The notes: generated from the sequence alone by a model not told the origin. DNA of 64,000 nucleotides from Pseudocoprococcus catus (GCF_019734885.1 NZ_JAAXCM010000023.1:62001-126000), one strand, 5' to 3'; counted from the stretch's first letter, positions 28,570 through 37,829 are shown. A program made the numbers and translations.

Positions 28570-30726
28570 CTAAGCAGCTGCTTCCTGTTCTGCTTTCAGC
28601 ACATCTGACAGATACTGGCCCTGATATTTTCCACCTTTCATCACCACATGATCCTTATAAGCAGCAGAAAGCTCCGCAGTCCATAGTGTAACCTGCGTTT
28701 TTGTAGGATCTTTTTCCTGGTTCCTTATCTTTTTCAATACATTCTTTTTCCATTTCTTTAAAAATGGTTCTGCCTCTTCATACTCCTCTCCCGTTCTGTT
28801 ATAGTCCTTACTTTTTTGTACAATGTTTCCATCTGGTTCAATTTCCATCGTATAAAATTCCTTTTCCAATTCTTCCTGTCTGCGTAAGAAAACAATATAA
28901 GAGGTTTTTCTGCTGATCCGGTCAAAATAGCATTCCTGAGTACCTACACAATGATGCAATGCTTTTCCTTCTTTTATAATATCTTCAATCTTTTGCGGAA
29001 CCAGCACTGCATATTTTTCATCTTTCAGTGACTGATAGATGGGCGTGATTTCCCTACAAACCTTTTCCAGATTTGGAAATTTCTCCCGTAGTTCCTCTGC
29101 TCTCTGCTTTGTGTCTATTTCCTGCAGGGCTATTACCGCCTCATCATGCCTTCTTTCTAACTCCCGTGGTCTATAAACGATGGAGTCCTTTAGATTTTCT
29201 CCTATTTTTTTTGCCATGGACAGATAATCTCTCCATATCGTCAAAATCTTCTCTACGGGCAGCCCGCTTTCCTTTTCCATTCTTCTTAAATAATGGTAAA
29301 TCTGCTGTGGCGACATTTGATTTTCAATAAAGGCAACATCTATTGTGGAAATATTATGTTTTTCAAAATAACGAAGTATATCCTCTGAAATCCACTTTTG
29401 TGTATTCTTCATCTTTTGCAACCAGGATAAACCAGCTATTCCGCCGTCCATTTTCACCAACTGCTTTAGCAGGCAACTATTGATTCCCAAAATTTCCATC
29501 AGTTTTCTGTGATTTGGAAGTCGGCTCTTTTTATGGATGCTTTGGATCACAAACTTTTTCAATCCCGCCTTTGCAGCTTTCTCAATAGCCGGACAATGAT
29601 AACGGTATAATAAATACGTTTCCGGTTCTACCATTTTCATGTTCTTTTGAAGTTCGTATAACCCGGAAGTCTTCAAAATTCCCTGGTTCAAAGAAAATAA
29701 GGTTCTCTGATATAGCGTGCCTTTATTCCCTTCAAAATCATAATGGTACTCTGCATATAAAGACTCTCTCCACCGATAGGAGCCATCCTTATATTGTCCA
29801 TAATAATATGCTGTCTGGGAAAAATCTTTTTCTACGATTACCCTTCTGGTTTCAAACCAGCTTATTTCCGGAACAAAGTCACGCTTTTGATGAAATTTTG
29901 CATAGACGTTAAACTTCCGAATCACCATTTGATTAGTTCCGAACTTCTGCAACAAATAGGTGCACTCTGCTTTGTGAATAATCCTTTTTTGCATTTTCTT
30001 GGATTTATATTGTATTCGCTGTCTACACTTCGGGCAGATACCATATTGATTATGTTTTGGTAAAATACCCTGCACTCTCGTGTTGCATCTGCTGCAATAG
30101 CCTTCTCCTTTTCTTTCCGGTTTGTAGAAAATATAGTGCTGCGTAATGGCCGATTTTCTACACCACCTTTCCCAATCCTTTGGAAGTACCGGAATTTGGG
30201 ACATTACCTGATCCCATTCATTGGTTTCTTGTCTGCGCCTTTCCTCTATCCTATCCCATAAAATATCCGTTTGAAACTCTTCTATAATACTTCTGATAGA
30301 ACTAACTTTTAAAGATGTCCATCTGCTACATTCTGTGTCAAAATATTTCCTGAATAATGCCCAATCTCTTTTGGTACAGTGATAAAAACTCCCATAAAAA
30401 TAGCCCATAATCTTTATAATTGTGGCTGTTCTCCACTTTGCTTCTCTTGGAAGGTACGAAAGATAGGTACGCTCCTTTTTATTTAAGAATACAACTATCT
30501 CCGGCTGCACTTGTCCGGCAAGCATTTCTTTTATCCTGAAAAATGAAACTGCCAAAATCTCCCCTTTTTTACAAATCTTTACAGATACTTCATATTCAAA
30601 CTTCCTCATTTTCTTTTTCTTTTGTAATCTCTGTTTTCTGGATTTTTTTTCTTCCTTTTTGGAAAACTTTAACATCTTTTTTGTTGCCTCTAAACAGCCG
30701 ATTTCCAATAATTCCGTTTTTCTCAT
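28570..30726 (-). CDS. PcfJ-like protein 2
   Basis: A 718-residue PcfJ-like protein. A zinc ribbon (CSRC...CPKC) lies near residues 220-250 and the hallmark EGKALHHCVGTQECYFDRIS near residue 605, followed by FYTMEIEPDGNIVQK. It is only distantly related to PcfJ-like protein 1. It starts at a TAAATG junction with the DUF7666 gene and ends Glu-Ala-Ala-Ala. The pair of divergent PcfJ copies in one element is unusual. Confidence 0.8.
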   Translation of the reverse strand: MRKTELLEIGCLEATKKMLKFSKKEEKKSRKQRLQKKKKMRKFEYEVSVKICKKGEILAVSFFRIKEMLAGQVQPEIVVFLNKKERTYLSYLPREAKWRTATIIKIMGYFYGSFYHCTKRDWALFRKYFDTECSRWTSLKVSSIRSIIEEFQTDILWDRIEERRRQETNEWDQVMSQIPVLPKDWERWCRKSAITQHYIFYKPERKGEGYCSRCNTRVQGILPKHNQYGICPKCRQRIQYKSKKMQKRIIHKAECTYLLQKFGTNQMVIRKFNVYAKFHQKRDFVPEISWFETRRVIVEKDFSQTAYYYGQYKDGSYRWRESLYAEYHYDFEGNKGTLYQRTLFSLNQGILKTSGLYELQKNMKMVEPETYLLYRYHCPAIEKAAKAGLKKFVIQSIHKKSRLPNHRKLMEILGINSCLLKQLVKMDGGIAGLSWLQKMKNTQKWISEDILRYFEKHNISTIDVAFIENQMSPQQIYHYLRRMEKESGLPVEKILTIWRDYLSMAKKIGENLKDSIVYRPRELERRHDEAVIALQEIDTKQRAEELREKFPNLEKVCREITPIYQSLKDEKYAVLVPQKIEDIIKEGKALHHCVGTQECYFDRISRKTSYIVFLRRQEELEKEFYTMEIEPDGNIVQKSKDYNRTGEEYEEAEPFLKKWKKNVLKKIRNQEKDPTKTQVTLWTAELSAAYKDHVVMKGGKYQGQYLSDVLKAEQEAAA

Positions 30727-31266
30727 TTATTCTTCTGCCTTTCTTCCATCAAAATCATAATAAACATTTGGAACATATTCTTTTCCGTCAATTATGATGA
30801 CTGAAAAATTAACGATATTTCCCTTAATATCTTCCCTGATGAGAAGAAGGATTGTATCTTTCCTCCCTTTTCCGATGGGATGTTTCCCACGCACCACTGT
30901 AAATCCACCCATGGGACTTCCTTTTTCTATCTGTATGATTTTACTCAGCCTTCTGTGTGGATACTGGAGCATATATGCAACCCCTTCTATTAAAAGTTCC
31001 AATAACGTCAGTCTTCTAACAATCCGAAGCTGTGTGCAGGCAATTTTGCTGTCATCGCCCTCTTCCTGGCGTTCTCCGGCAACTTCAACCACACAATACT
31101 GCGCTAAATCCGGATTGCTATAGTAAATCAGACAGTCCAGCGGGTTTTCTGCACAATGAAACCCCGTTTTCCTGCAGGCAGCCTTTTCTGTATAATTCCA
31201 TTCTGTTTCTTTATATTGAAACCCCAAACAACTCAAATTCTTCTGAAACGCTTTATACGCAATCAT
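30727..31266 (-). CDS. DUF7666-family protein
   Basis: A 179-residue protein with the pattern MIAYKAFQKNLSCLGFQY near the start, GFHCAENPLDCLIYY and SKIACTQLRIVRRLTLLELL, which I recognise as the DUF7666 family common on phages and mobile elements; function unknown. GGAGG precedes the ATG at 31266, so the longer frame to 31305 is rejected. It overlaps the PcfK-like gene by 14 bp. Confidence 0.7.
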   Translation of the reverse strand: MIAYKAFQKNLSCLGFQYKETEWNYTEKAACRKTGFHCAENPLDCLIYYSNPDLAQYCVVEVAGERQEEGDDSKIACTQLRIVRRLTLLELLIEGVAYMLQYPHRRLSKIIQIEKGSPMGGFTVVRGKHPIGKGRKDTILLLIREDIKGNIVNFSVIIIDGKEYVPNVYYDFDGRKAEE

Positions 31267-31918
31267 TTTTTTCCTCCGTTTTTTCTCTATCTTCCAGCAT
31301 ATCAAAAAGAGAAATCTGACTGTCTTTTTTGGTCTTGCTTTCCTTTACAGAAGTCTTCACGCCTTTTACAACAGTTTTTTCTTGTGCTTTTCTTTTTCTT
31401 TCCCGTTCTTCCTCTTTCTTTTTTCTTTCTTCCTCAGCATCATCTAACGCATAGTATTCTTCCAGCCAATGGTACACTTTTTGGGAACTGACTGCGACTC
31501 CTGCACCATTTTGCCCATTTCGATTCTGTTGCAGGTAGTCTTTTGATTCTTCATATACTCTTTGCAGAATGAAATTAATTGCTTTTTCCAAAGATTTATG
31601 AGGTAGCAGAATCTGTTCCCCTAAGGTTTTCTCTTCACAGCGTTCCATAAGATACTGCCCTAAAGCCACTGCCAGCCCTGGTCCTTCAAACTGATACATT
31701 TCTTCCGCAATCTTTTCAGAAGCAGTAGAAAAAATTTTTTCTTCCAACGGCACTTCTGCCAGCCGCAGCCTTTTTCCCTGCAAAAAATCCTGCATATCCT
31801 TTTCCGGTATCAGCCATTCTTTACAAAGCTCCTGCAAACGTGAAATTTCGCCTCTTGCTCTTAAACGGTCTGCAACCATATTCAAATCTTTTGTATTTTC
31901 TATCATTTTTCCAAGCAT
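31253..31918 (-). CDS. PcfK-like / AcrIIA9-like protein
   Basis: A 221-residue protein. After a helical N-terminal half comes KAINFILQRVYEESKDYLQQ, a small Gly/Ala turn and SSQKVYHWLEEYYALDDAE, the layout of PcfK-like domains, then a strongly basic-acidic tail (about 155-221). The same family contains the Cas9 inhibitor AcrIIA9, so an anti-CRISPR role is possible but not shown. It neighbours PcfJ, as PcfK does on conjugative plasmids. Confidence 0.6.
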   Translation of the reverse strand: MLGKMIENTKDLNMVADRLRARGEISRLQELCKEWLIPEKDMQDFLQGKRLRLAEVPLEEKIFSTASEKIAEEMYQFEGPGLAVALGQYLMERCEEKTLGEQILLPHKSLEKAINFILQRVYEESKDYLQQNRNGQNGAGVAVSSQKVYHWLEEYYALDDAEEERKKKEEERERKRKAQEKTVVKGVKTSVKESKTKKDSQISLFDMLEDREKTEEKNDCV

Positions 31919-31933
31919 TCCTATTTCCTCCTA

Positions 31934-31961
31934 TAAAAGCAGGAAGGGGGATTCCCCTTCC
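31934..31961 (-). terminator. terminator-like hairpin inside an operon
   Basis: GGAAGGGG pairs with CCCCTTCC on the minus strand, followed by TGCTTTT, directly after the stop of the 128-residue gene and before the PcfK-like gene. Confidence 0.6.
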
Positions 31962-31963
31962 CA

Positions 31964-32350
31964 TCATGCCGCTTTTTCTAATTCTTCTCTTTTTGCTCTG
32001 ATTTCCGTGTCTTCTTCCTCAATAATGCTGATCATTTGGATCAGGAATTGCTTGCACCACGCATTTCCTTCATATTTTTTGCCAATCTTACTGGCTTCTT
32101 CAATGATCTGTTCCCATTCGCTGTCCTCTCTCTGCCCTTTTCCTCTATGTTTCTTATAGAAATCATAAATCTCATGCATCGCCTTATGCATATCAATTTC
32201 TACCGTTGTTTCCAAATTAGAAATCAAGGTAATAATAAATTTATGGTTATGATATTTTTTTAGAAGTCCCTGGATTCCCAACATGGATTTTCCAAGATAA
32301 ACCCCATAAAAATCGCCTACCATACTTGCAATCATTTTTTGATCTGTCAC
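31964..32350 (-). CDS. unrecognised 128-residue element protein, GTG start
   Basis: AAAGGAGG lies 8 nt before a GTG at 32350, which is preferred over the upstream TTG. The product is helical and acidic at the C-terminus (IEEEDTEIRAKREELEKAA) and ends in Ala-Ala. It includes DFYGVYLGKSMLGIQGLLKK near the start. No known domain was recognised. It lies between the PP-loop protein and the PcfK-like protein in the same operon. Confidence 0.6.
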   Translation of the reverse strand: MTDQKMIASMVGDFYGVYLGKSMLGIQGLLKKYHNHKFIITLISNLETTVEIDMHKAMHEIYDFYKKHRGKGQREDSEWEQIIEEASKIGKKYEGNAWCKQFLIQMISIIEEEDTEIRAKREELEKAA

Positions 32351-32368
32351 CCTGTTTCCTCCTTTCAA

Positions 32369-33850
32369 TTAACGAATAAATTCTTCTAATATCATCTGAT
32401 TTTTCCAACTGGATTTTTTCTTATTTCCGGCGCTTTCTACACCCTCATTTATTCTGGGAAGTTCTTTTATTTTTTGATAAACCTCCGCCAGCATTTTGTC
32501 CAGTTCGTCTTCCTTTGAAAAGATACGCATTCCAAGAATGTCTTTTCTCTTTACGCAAACCTCTAATTTCTGAATTTTTCCGACCAAAAGATCAACTTGA
32601 AGTTTTCTCCGGTCTGTTTCCCTGATTTGAGGGCGCTTCACAAGCACATATCGAAACTGCTGGCTCTGCTTATATTTCTTTACCAGCCTTTGCGCAGTTT
32701 CAAAAATTTCTACTTCTCCTGCCATATAATCATCTTTGACAGCTTGTGGAATTTTCTTTTTATACCTGTCACAAGCAGTTGTACCAGAAAAATAATTCTC
32801 ATAGACTTGCACCAGTTCCCTTCTGATTTGGTTTAATACTTCTCCGTCTGTGGTTAGGTTTTCTTCTGTTCCAAACTGGTATATCTTTTTCCAGTCATAC
32901 AGTTTCTTTTGAAAAACATCTTCCCACTTTTTTGAAGGCTCTGGTTTCTTTTTCTCTATTTCTTTCACAATGTTTCCCAACTCCCTTTCGATGGATAATT
33001 CTATTTGTCCAGTAACCTGTATTTCTTTTGGGGGATTTCCATATAGCCACCACCTGTAAACATCTTCGGCATCTTTCCATGTAGCACTTCCATGTGTTCC
33101 TTCCTTATGGTAAGAAAGCATTCGGTCAAACGCCTTTAAATAAGCCTTTTTAAACATAGGATAGCGCGCCAGTTCTTTCTCCCGCTGCTTGGTGGAAGCC
33201 AGTGGACACCCAATACAGCCAATCCTTGTAAAGCCCTCATCATAAAGGCTGCAATAAGTTCGGATATGTGTATGGATAAACTGCCACACCTCATCATCTG
33301 TCCAATCCAAGATTGGATTTAACACCCGTTTTCCTTTTATCTGGCAATTTTCTATCTGCCTTCTTTTTTCGTCATTGTCGCTGTTTAAAATAACCTTTGG
33401 TTCAGACGGTCCTTGTATTTCTGCAAATCCTCTTTTTCTTCGTTTCCTGCTTTCTGCCCAACGCACACCAGTGACTACAAACCGTCCTTTTCCTCCTCTT
33501 TCTTTCAATTCAGAGCAGCAATAACGCATTCTTCGTGTGGGCGGATAATGCTTTTGGCTAATCAGTTCCCACATGGTTGTATCAGGCTGATTGATAATAA
33601 CCGCAGGATACATTTTTCGGATAAAATAGACCAATTCCGGGGGATCTACGGTTGTAACATTATAATAAGCCTGAAACTTTACTTTTGCCTGTTTTGCCAG
33701 TTCATAAATTACCTGACTGTCTTTCCCACCGCTAAAACATAAATAGTATCCTTCCGGATGCATCTCTATGGCTTTTGCTTCAAACATTTTTAACAGGGTT
33801 ATGGCGTTTTGGATTTTCTTTTCAATGCTAAAAAAACTTAACTGTTCCAT
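32369..33850 (-). CDS. PP-loop ATPase, phosphoadenosine phosphosulfate reductase family
   Basis: A 493-residue protein. SGGKDS (40-45) is the PP-loop, RYCCSELK holds C111-C112, and GCIGCP (C212, C215) completes a likely four-cysteine Fe-S or zinc site as in DndC-like and PAPS-reductase-like proteins. Residues 260-493 are a helical extension of unknown role. Members on phages and mobile elements are thought to adenylate a substrate for sulfur transfer or modification of DNA or nucleotides. No dndDE or ssp partners are present, so phosphorothioation cannot be claimed. Confidence 0.8.
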   Translation of the reverse strand: MEQLSFFSIEKKIQNAITLLKMFEAKAIEMHPEGYYLCFSGGKDSQVIYELAKQAKVKFQAYYNVTTVDPPELVYFIRKMYPAVIINQPDTTMWELISQKHYPPTRRMRYCCSELKERGGKGRFVVTGVRWAESRKRRKRGFAEIQGPSEPKVILNSDNDEKRRQIENCQIKGKRVLNPILDWTDDEVWQFIHTHIRTYCSLYDEGFTRIGCIGCPLASTKQREKELARYPMFKKAYLKAFDRMLSYHKEGTHGSATWKDAEDVYRWWLYGNPPKEIQVTGQIELSIERELGNIVKEIEKKKPEPSKKWEDVFQKKLYDWKKIYQFGTEENLTTDGEVLNQIRRELVQVYENYFSGTTACDRYKKKIPQAVKDDYMAGEVEIFETAQRLVKKYKQSQQFRYVLVKRPQIRETDRRKLQVDLLVGKIQKLEVCVKRKDILGMRIFSKEDELDKMLAEVYQKIKELPRINEGVESAGNKKKSSWKNQMILEEFIR

Positions 33851-34015
33851 TTTTTCTCCGTTCTTTACAAAAAGTTTGCTCTAAACGGAAAAGCCATGCT
33901 TGTAGGTGTGTCTTTTTACACTGCCTGACCTTCACTTTCGAAAAACAAGCCCGCAATGGCCGGTTTTCCTAAGCAGCAACCTGAATTTCTCAGGATAAGA
34001 AAAAGTGGAACACTT

Positions 34016-34381
34016 TTACGACCGGATATCCAGTATCCCATACGCAATTTTTTGAATTTCCAGAATTTGTACATTGGAAATTTTGCGGTAAGGTTTTCTG
34101 GCATTCTGTTCCGCAATCCAGTCCTTTAATAAAAGTTCTGCCTCAAAATCTACTTCGCTGTACTCTGCCAGGAAAGCATATTTTTTCGCCTGCCTGTAAT
34201 TTCCCCTTACTGTCATATAAGAAAAAGAAATTTCATATAGTGGCAGCAGTATGTTCGACGAAAGCATCTGCATAGGATGCAGTCTTTTCAGCTTTTCACG
34301 ATAATACTCTGTCTGGGGAAGGGTTCCTCCAACTGCCACCTCATGAAATGACAAAAGATCTGTCAGTTTATGAAGGTGCAT
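34016..34381 (-). CDS. unrecognised 121-residue element protein
   Basis: AAAGGAG precedes the ATG at 34381. The protein (MHLHKLTDLLSFHEVAVGG at the start) is mixed with no known motif. The 165 nt after its stop hold no gene; a short out-of-frame stretch there ends in codons for Val-Ala-Ala-stop, so the reading frame may once have been longer. Confidence 0.55.
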   Translation of the reverse strand: MHLHKLTDLLSFHEVAVGGTLPQTEYYREKLKRLHPMQMLSSNILLPLYEISFSYMTVRGNYRQAKKYAFLAEYSEVDFEAELLLKDWIAEQNARKPYRKISNVQILEIQKIAYGILDIRS

Positions 34382-34385
34382 ATTT

Positions 34386-34628
34386 TCACGCTCCTTTCTT
34401 TTCTCTGTAAAAACATCCATTCTTTTCCAACTGATCCAGCCTTTCTAAAATTTCTTCCTCTGAAAGACATTCTCCTTGTTTTTGATGCTTTAATTTTCTA
34501 TACATCATTCTTCTGCAGACTGGGTGAGCCGGTCCATAATCATAAAGATATCTTGCTTCTCTTGCATTCAGATTACAAAAGATTGCAATCAGCAGCTGAT
34601 AATATCCTGCCATTGTTTCATCTTTCAT
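34386..34628 (-). CDS. unrecognised 80-residue element protein
   Basis: A small protein with AREARYLYDYGPAHPVCRRM and an acidic helix LSEEEILERLDQLEKNG. AGAGGTG precedes the ATG at 34628. It is 13 bp downstream of the methyltransferase and 4 bp upstream of the next gene, tightly placed in the operon. No function can be assigned. Confidence 0.55.
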   Translation of the reverse strand: MKDETMAGYYQLLIAIFCNLNAREARYLYDYGPAHPVCRRMMYRKLKHQKQGECLSEEEILERLDQLEKNGCFYREKKGA

Positions 34629-34641
34629 ACACACCTCTTTC

Positions 34642-35688
34642 CTATCGGTATTTTAGCCGAAACGTTCCTCTTGCTAAAGGCAGAAAACAATCGGCATGTT
34701 CATATAAAGTTGCCCGAATTCTCGCCTCATAATTTTTATTCTTTTTGGCTTTCGGGTGCTCTCTTAATTCCTGATATAGCTGCTTTAACGTTGCATGTCC
34801 ATTTAACTGTTCCAGTGTCATCCGCAATAAATGAAACCACGTCAGTGCAATGGAGTCCTGTTCTTGTATCTGGAATATTCCTTCCCTTCTAATTGAAAAT
34901 GGTACAAGAAGAATTTCTTCTTTTTGAAAAAGCACCAGTGTTTCCGTCACAATAGGAATAAAGGGTTTTCCGGAATACTGTGTCTTACTGGAAGTGCAAT
35001 GAAACTGCCCCTTAACAATCCAGGACTTCATATTTCCAATATGAAGCATATCTGCTGCAATAGAATGAAAGACGCCTTTCTGCCGGATATCTCCTACCAG
35101 AATTGCCAGATACCCATTCTGTCTTAGGCTGAAATACAGTTTTTTGATCACATAGTTCAGTTTTTCAATATAATCTTCATAATTTTCACATCTGCTCAAA
35201 TCATCTTCATGCGGCCTGCCCCACATATTTCCGGAATACTGGATAATATCATGGTAAGGTGGGTGGAAAAAAATCAGGTCTGCACTATGCGCAACTTCAT
35301 CCTTTAATGCATTCCAGTTTCCAATCCCCTTTGGCGGATGTGGGTTTAAATCGTATAAGACAGAGGGAATATGCAATTCCTCTGCCACATCTTGACTGGT
35401 CCCAGAACCACTCATGGGATCCAAAAATAAAAAATCCTTATTCTTTTCATATCGCCTGCATTTTTTTACAAACTGAATGAGTTTCGCTACAACCTGCGGG
35501 GAACAATTTCCTCTCCACTGATTGCTGCCTCCTTCTGCCCGTTCTGGAAATGCCATAAAAGAAGTCAGGTCTTGTCCTACGCAATGCGTAAGCTCTCTTG
35601 TTCCTAACGTCTGTACAATCTGTTTCCAGTCGGAACCAAATTCTGTGCGCAAAATTTTACTTGCACGCTGTAAATCACTTTCCTGCAC
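34642..35688 (-). CDS. DNA methyltransferase (N4-cytosine/N6-adenine, beta-type order), GTG start
   Basis: A 348-residue protein starting at GTG 35688 with AAGGAG upstream. FLDPMSGSGTS (about residues 87-97) is the SAM-binding motif I, and IFFHPPYHDI (about 139-148) the catalytic (D/N/S/H)PPY box with His in place of Asp/Asn/Ser. An NGYLAILVGDIR strand follows. There is no adjacent endonuclease, so it is an orphan methylase that probably protects the element or marks its origin. It is the first gene behind leader C. Confidence 0.75.
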   Translation of the reverse strand: MQESDLQRASKILRTEFGSDWKQIVQTLGTRELTHCVGQDLTSFMAFPERAEGGSNQWRGNCSPQVVAKLIQFVKKCRRYEKNKDFLFLDPMSGSGTSQDVAEELHIPSVLYDLNPHPPKGIGNWNALKDEVAHSADLIFFHPPYHDIIQYSGNMWGRPHEDDLSRCENYEDYIEKLNYVIKKLYFSLRQNGYLAILVGDIRQKGVFHSIAADMLHIGNMKSWIVKGQFHCTSSKTQYSGKPFIPIVTETLVLFQKEEILLVPFSIRREGIFQIQEQDSIALTWFHLLRMTLEQLNGHATLKQLYQELREHPKAKKNKNYEARIRATLYEHADCFLPLARGTFRLKYR

Positions 35689-35713
35689 ATTGTCACACTC
35701 CTTTCTGCATATA

Positions 35714-36000
35714 CAAAAAAACGATACAAAAATCCCTTCTGATTTTCATATCGTTCTCTCTGCTTTTTATTTTTCTTTCTTCTCCTTTCCAAAAGGCAAT
35801 AAAAAAAGCACTCAAAGAATTTCTTCCTGAATGCTTTTGATATACGCGCTTTTTAATTAAGTATCAAAACTTCAAAACTTCATTCTAACCTTATGGTCAG
35901 AAAAAAATTACCATTCTTCTTTATGAAGAATAAAACTGAACTACAAGTTTATGGTAACACAATATAGTGGTCAAGTCAACAAAATAACACTATATCCTGT
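35714..36000 (-). promoter_or_regulatory. leader C: operator, promoter, hairpins and two terminators upstream of the methyltransferase operon
   Basis: TTGACT (35979-35974), 17 bp, TACCAT (35956-35951). Half-sites ACAATATAG (35959-35967) and CTATATCCTGT (35990-36000) have the same 31-bp offset as in leader B. Hairpins ATTCTTC-GAAGAAT (35913-35931), CTAACC-GGTCAG (35885-35900) and a third around 35838-35870 precede two successive terminators, 35801-35838 and 35714-35755, each with a seven-T run. The region 35689-36029 has no gene. Confidence 0.7.
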
Positions 36001-36029
36001 TAGCCTGACTGCTATTTTTATTTTATGTA

Positions 36030-36344
36030 TTATGCCTCAATCCACGATTCCAGTTGTATTTCTGCATTTCCAGTATACCCCCAGTCTTCATCTTCTATAT
36101 ATCTCCTACATTCTTTCTCCTTTATAAGTGGAACTCTAGATATTACTGTCCTCCAAAAGTTTACCAAAATATGAGAACTTAATTCACACGGAATCCTTAT
36201 ACACTCATCATCATGACGAACTTCATAACAATAAAAACCTTCTGGGAGACTATCTTTTTGAATTCTTCCTGCTGAAAAAAGTGCCCGAGTATCAAAAATC
36301 TCTATTTCTTCATAAGTTTCTTTTCGTGCATCATATCTCACCAT
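36030..36344 (-). CDS. LPD28-like small protein
   Basis: A 104-residue protein with FDTRALFSAGRIQKDSLPEGFYCYEVRHDDE, then SHILVNFWRTVISR, matching by eye the large polyvalent protein-associated domain 28, found in mobile-element proteins and of unknown function. AAGAGGG precedes the ATG. Last gene of the operon that begins at the Rpn gene; it lies just upstream of leader C. Confidence 0.55.
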   Translation of the reverse strand: MVRYDARKETYEEIEIFDTRALFSAGRIQKDSLPEGFYCYEVRHDDECIRIPCELSSHILVNFWRTVISRVPLIKEKECRRYIEDEDWGYTGNAEIQLESWIEA

Positions 36345-36371
36345 ATTATTTCCCTCTTCTTTCTACTGTCT

Positions 36372-37340
36372 TTACCTATTACGTCTATATTGTTCATTTC
36401 GCAAATCCATTTTTAAGTAATTTATAATATTACTAATGGAAAGAGCACCTTTACAAAGATACCAAGGTGTTCTTTGCTGTTCTTCCTGTAAGTATTGTTG
36501 TACCTCCTCTAAATTAATTTTCTGACTGAACAATTCTTTTGCTATTTTACTAACATAAGCAGTTATCTTTGCATACTGTTCAAATTTAAGGCTTTCTTTT
36601 CTAAGTTCTAATCGTATCATGTCACACATTTTTTTCTCACTGGAACATTGTTGAAATACTGCAATCCGACTATACGGACCTTGTATGTATGCTCTCCAGA
36701 TACGCTCCTGCTTTGTCACAATAAATAAGATTTCCCGGTTCCCTTTTTTCCATATTTTTTGATACGCAGGTCTATCATATCTATCCCATACATCCACCAG
36801 ATGTTCATCTCTGAAAAAAGCAAGATTTTTCCCTTCTTTCCGCATATACTGCTGAAACTCTTGCTGGCAGAACCCTTCTTCTATTTTTTTCTGCAAAAAT
36901 TGGAACATGGAAAAATATTTTTCCCACTGATACTCCAATCGTTCATCTGAATATAAAAAATAATCTACCAATTGCTGCATATTTTCTAATAAGTATAGCC
37001 ATATTTCTGCATCTTCTCGTTTCAGACAAAAAAGCAATTTTCCATAGTGATACACACGCAATTTCTCTTTTCGAACTACATAAGCATATTCTGAAAAAAT
37101 ATCTCCTTTATTGGAATGAGTTGTTTTTCGATACCACTCTGGTTGTAATGATTGTATATTTCTTTTATCAGTCAGATCCAATTTTTGATATGTTTGCTCC
37201 AAAAATTCCAGCTCTCGCTTTTCTGCAAATGCCCGGATAATCTGTTCTCCATATCCATTGTCCAGATATGCATCTGACACTAAATAAGTAGCTTTTCTAA
37301 TCTTTCCATTTCCCTCTATTACAAAATATCCTTTTGTCAT
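36372..37340 (-). CDS. unrecognised 322-residue element protein
   Basis: An aromatic-rich protein starting MTKGYFVIEGNGKIRKATYL, with DIFSEYAYVVRKEKLRVYHY and IWRAYIQGPYSRIAVFQQC in the middle and a helical C-terminus. AAAGGAG precedes the ATG. No domain was recognised. It lies between the small coiled-coil gene and the LPD28-like gene in one operon. Confidence 0.6.
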   Translation of the reverse strand: MTKGYFVIEGNGKIRKATYLVSDAYLDNGYGEQIIRAFAEKRELEFLEQTYQKLDLTDKRNIQSLQPEWYRKTTHSNKGDIFSEYAYVVRKEKLRVYHYGKLLFCLKREDAEIWLYLLENMQQLVDYFLYSDERLEYQWEKYFSMFQFLQKKIEEGFCQQEFQQYMRKEGKNLAFFRDEHLVDVWDRYDRPAYQKIWKKGNREILFIVTKQERIWRAYIQGPYSRIAVFQQCSSEKKMCDMIRLELRKESLKFEQYAKITAYVSKIAKELFSQKINLEEVQQYLQEEQQRTPWYLCKGALSISNIINYLKMDLRNEQYRRNR

Positions 37341-37373
37341 ACTTTCTCCTTTCTCCTAAATCGTATTATTTTT

Positions 37374-37565
37374 CTAATCTTGGTACAGATATGTATCCAA
37401 ATATTGTTTCACCCTATTCAATCCAGCCTGGTTTTCAGACGGTATTTTGCTTTCCGTTTCCAACCATGCAAGAAACAGTCTTCTTTCTTCTTCATACTCC
37501 CGGACCACACTCCGAAGTCTTCGGATCTCACGCTGGCAGGATAATACTCTTTCTTCATCTGTCAT
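37374..37565 (-). CDS. small coiled-coil protein
   Basis: A 63-residue protein whose first 35 residues (EERVLSCQREIRRLRSVVRE) form a charged coiled coil. Its ATG overlaps the TGA of the zinc-ribbon gene upstream (ATGA), so the two are translationally coupled and may act together. Confidence 0.55.
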   Translation of the reverse strand: MTDEERVLSCQREIRRLRSVVREYEEERRLFLAWLETESKIPSENQAGLNRVKQYLDTYLYQD

Positions 37566-37732
37566 ATCAGTTCCTTCCTTTTCTGTGCTTTATTCTCTTC
37601 TACTCTCATACACTCAAATCTATATTTGTTCTCATCACAAAAACTGCAATAATATGGATATTCCTTTTTTAATGCTTTATCTTTTTCAGGTAAAACTTCG
37701 TTTCCACATTTTTTACATATCAGTTTCTTCAA
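37562..37732 (-). CDS. 56-residue zinc-ribbon protein, TTG start
   Basis: A short gene found by reading the gap. AAAGGAG lies 5 nt before a TTG at 37732. The product begins KKLICKKCGNEVLPEKDKA, continues to YPYYCSFCDENKYRFECMR and so has two CxxC knuckles, the pattern of a small zinc ribbon. It ends in an ATGA overlap with the coiled-coil gene. Small zinc ribbons on mobile elements often bind nucleic acid or a protein partner, but no target is visible. Confidence 0.6.
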   Translation of the reverse strand: MKKLICKKCGNEVLPEKDKALKKEYPYYCSFCDENKYRFECMRVEENKAQKRKELI

Positions 37733-37757
37733 TTTTTTCTCCTTTCATTTTAGGGTA

Positions 37758-37793
37758 CAAAAAAGACACCAAAAATTTTTTTGATGCCTTTCA
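37758..37793 (-). terminator. intrinsic terminator after the Rpn gene
   Basis: On the minus strand AAAGGCATC pairs with GGTGTCTTT (two wobbles) and runs into six T residues. It lies 37 nt after the Rpn stop and 26 nt before the zinc-ribbon gene, so it ends or attenuates transcription into the next four genes. Confidence 0.75.
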
Positions 37794-37829
37794 GTAAATC
37801 TAATATTCCTTTTGTTCTGAAAAATGGTA

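Noticed and set aside
32369-33850. DNA phosphorothioation (Dnd/Ssp) system from the DndC-like protein
   Set aside because: No cysteine desulfurase, DndD/DndE or Ssp partner is in the window; only a family-level call is kept.
33916-34116. 66-residue minus-strand open frame overlapping the 121-residue gene
   Set aside because: It lies in another frame of a better supported gene with its own ribosome site and shows no protein-like character of its own.
37334-37797. Plus-strand open frames over the zinc-ribbon and coiled-coil genes
   Set aside because: They lack ribosome sites and oppose the tightly coupled minus-strand genes; they are shadows.
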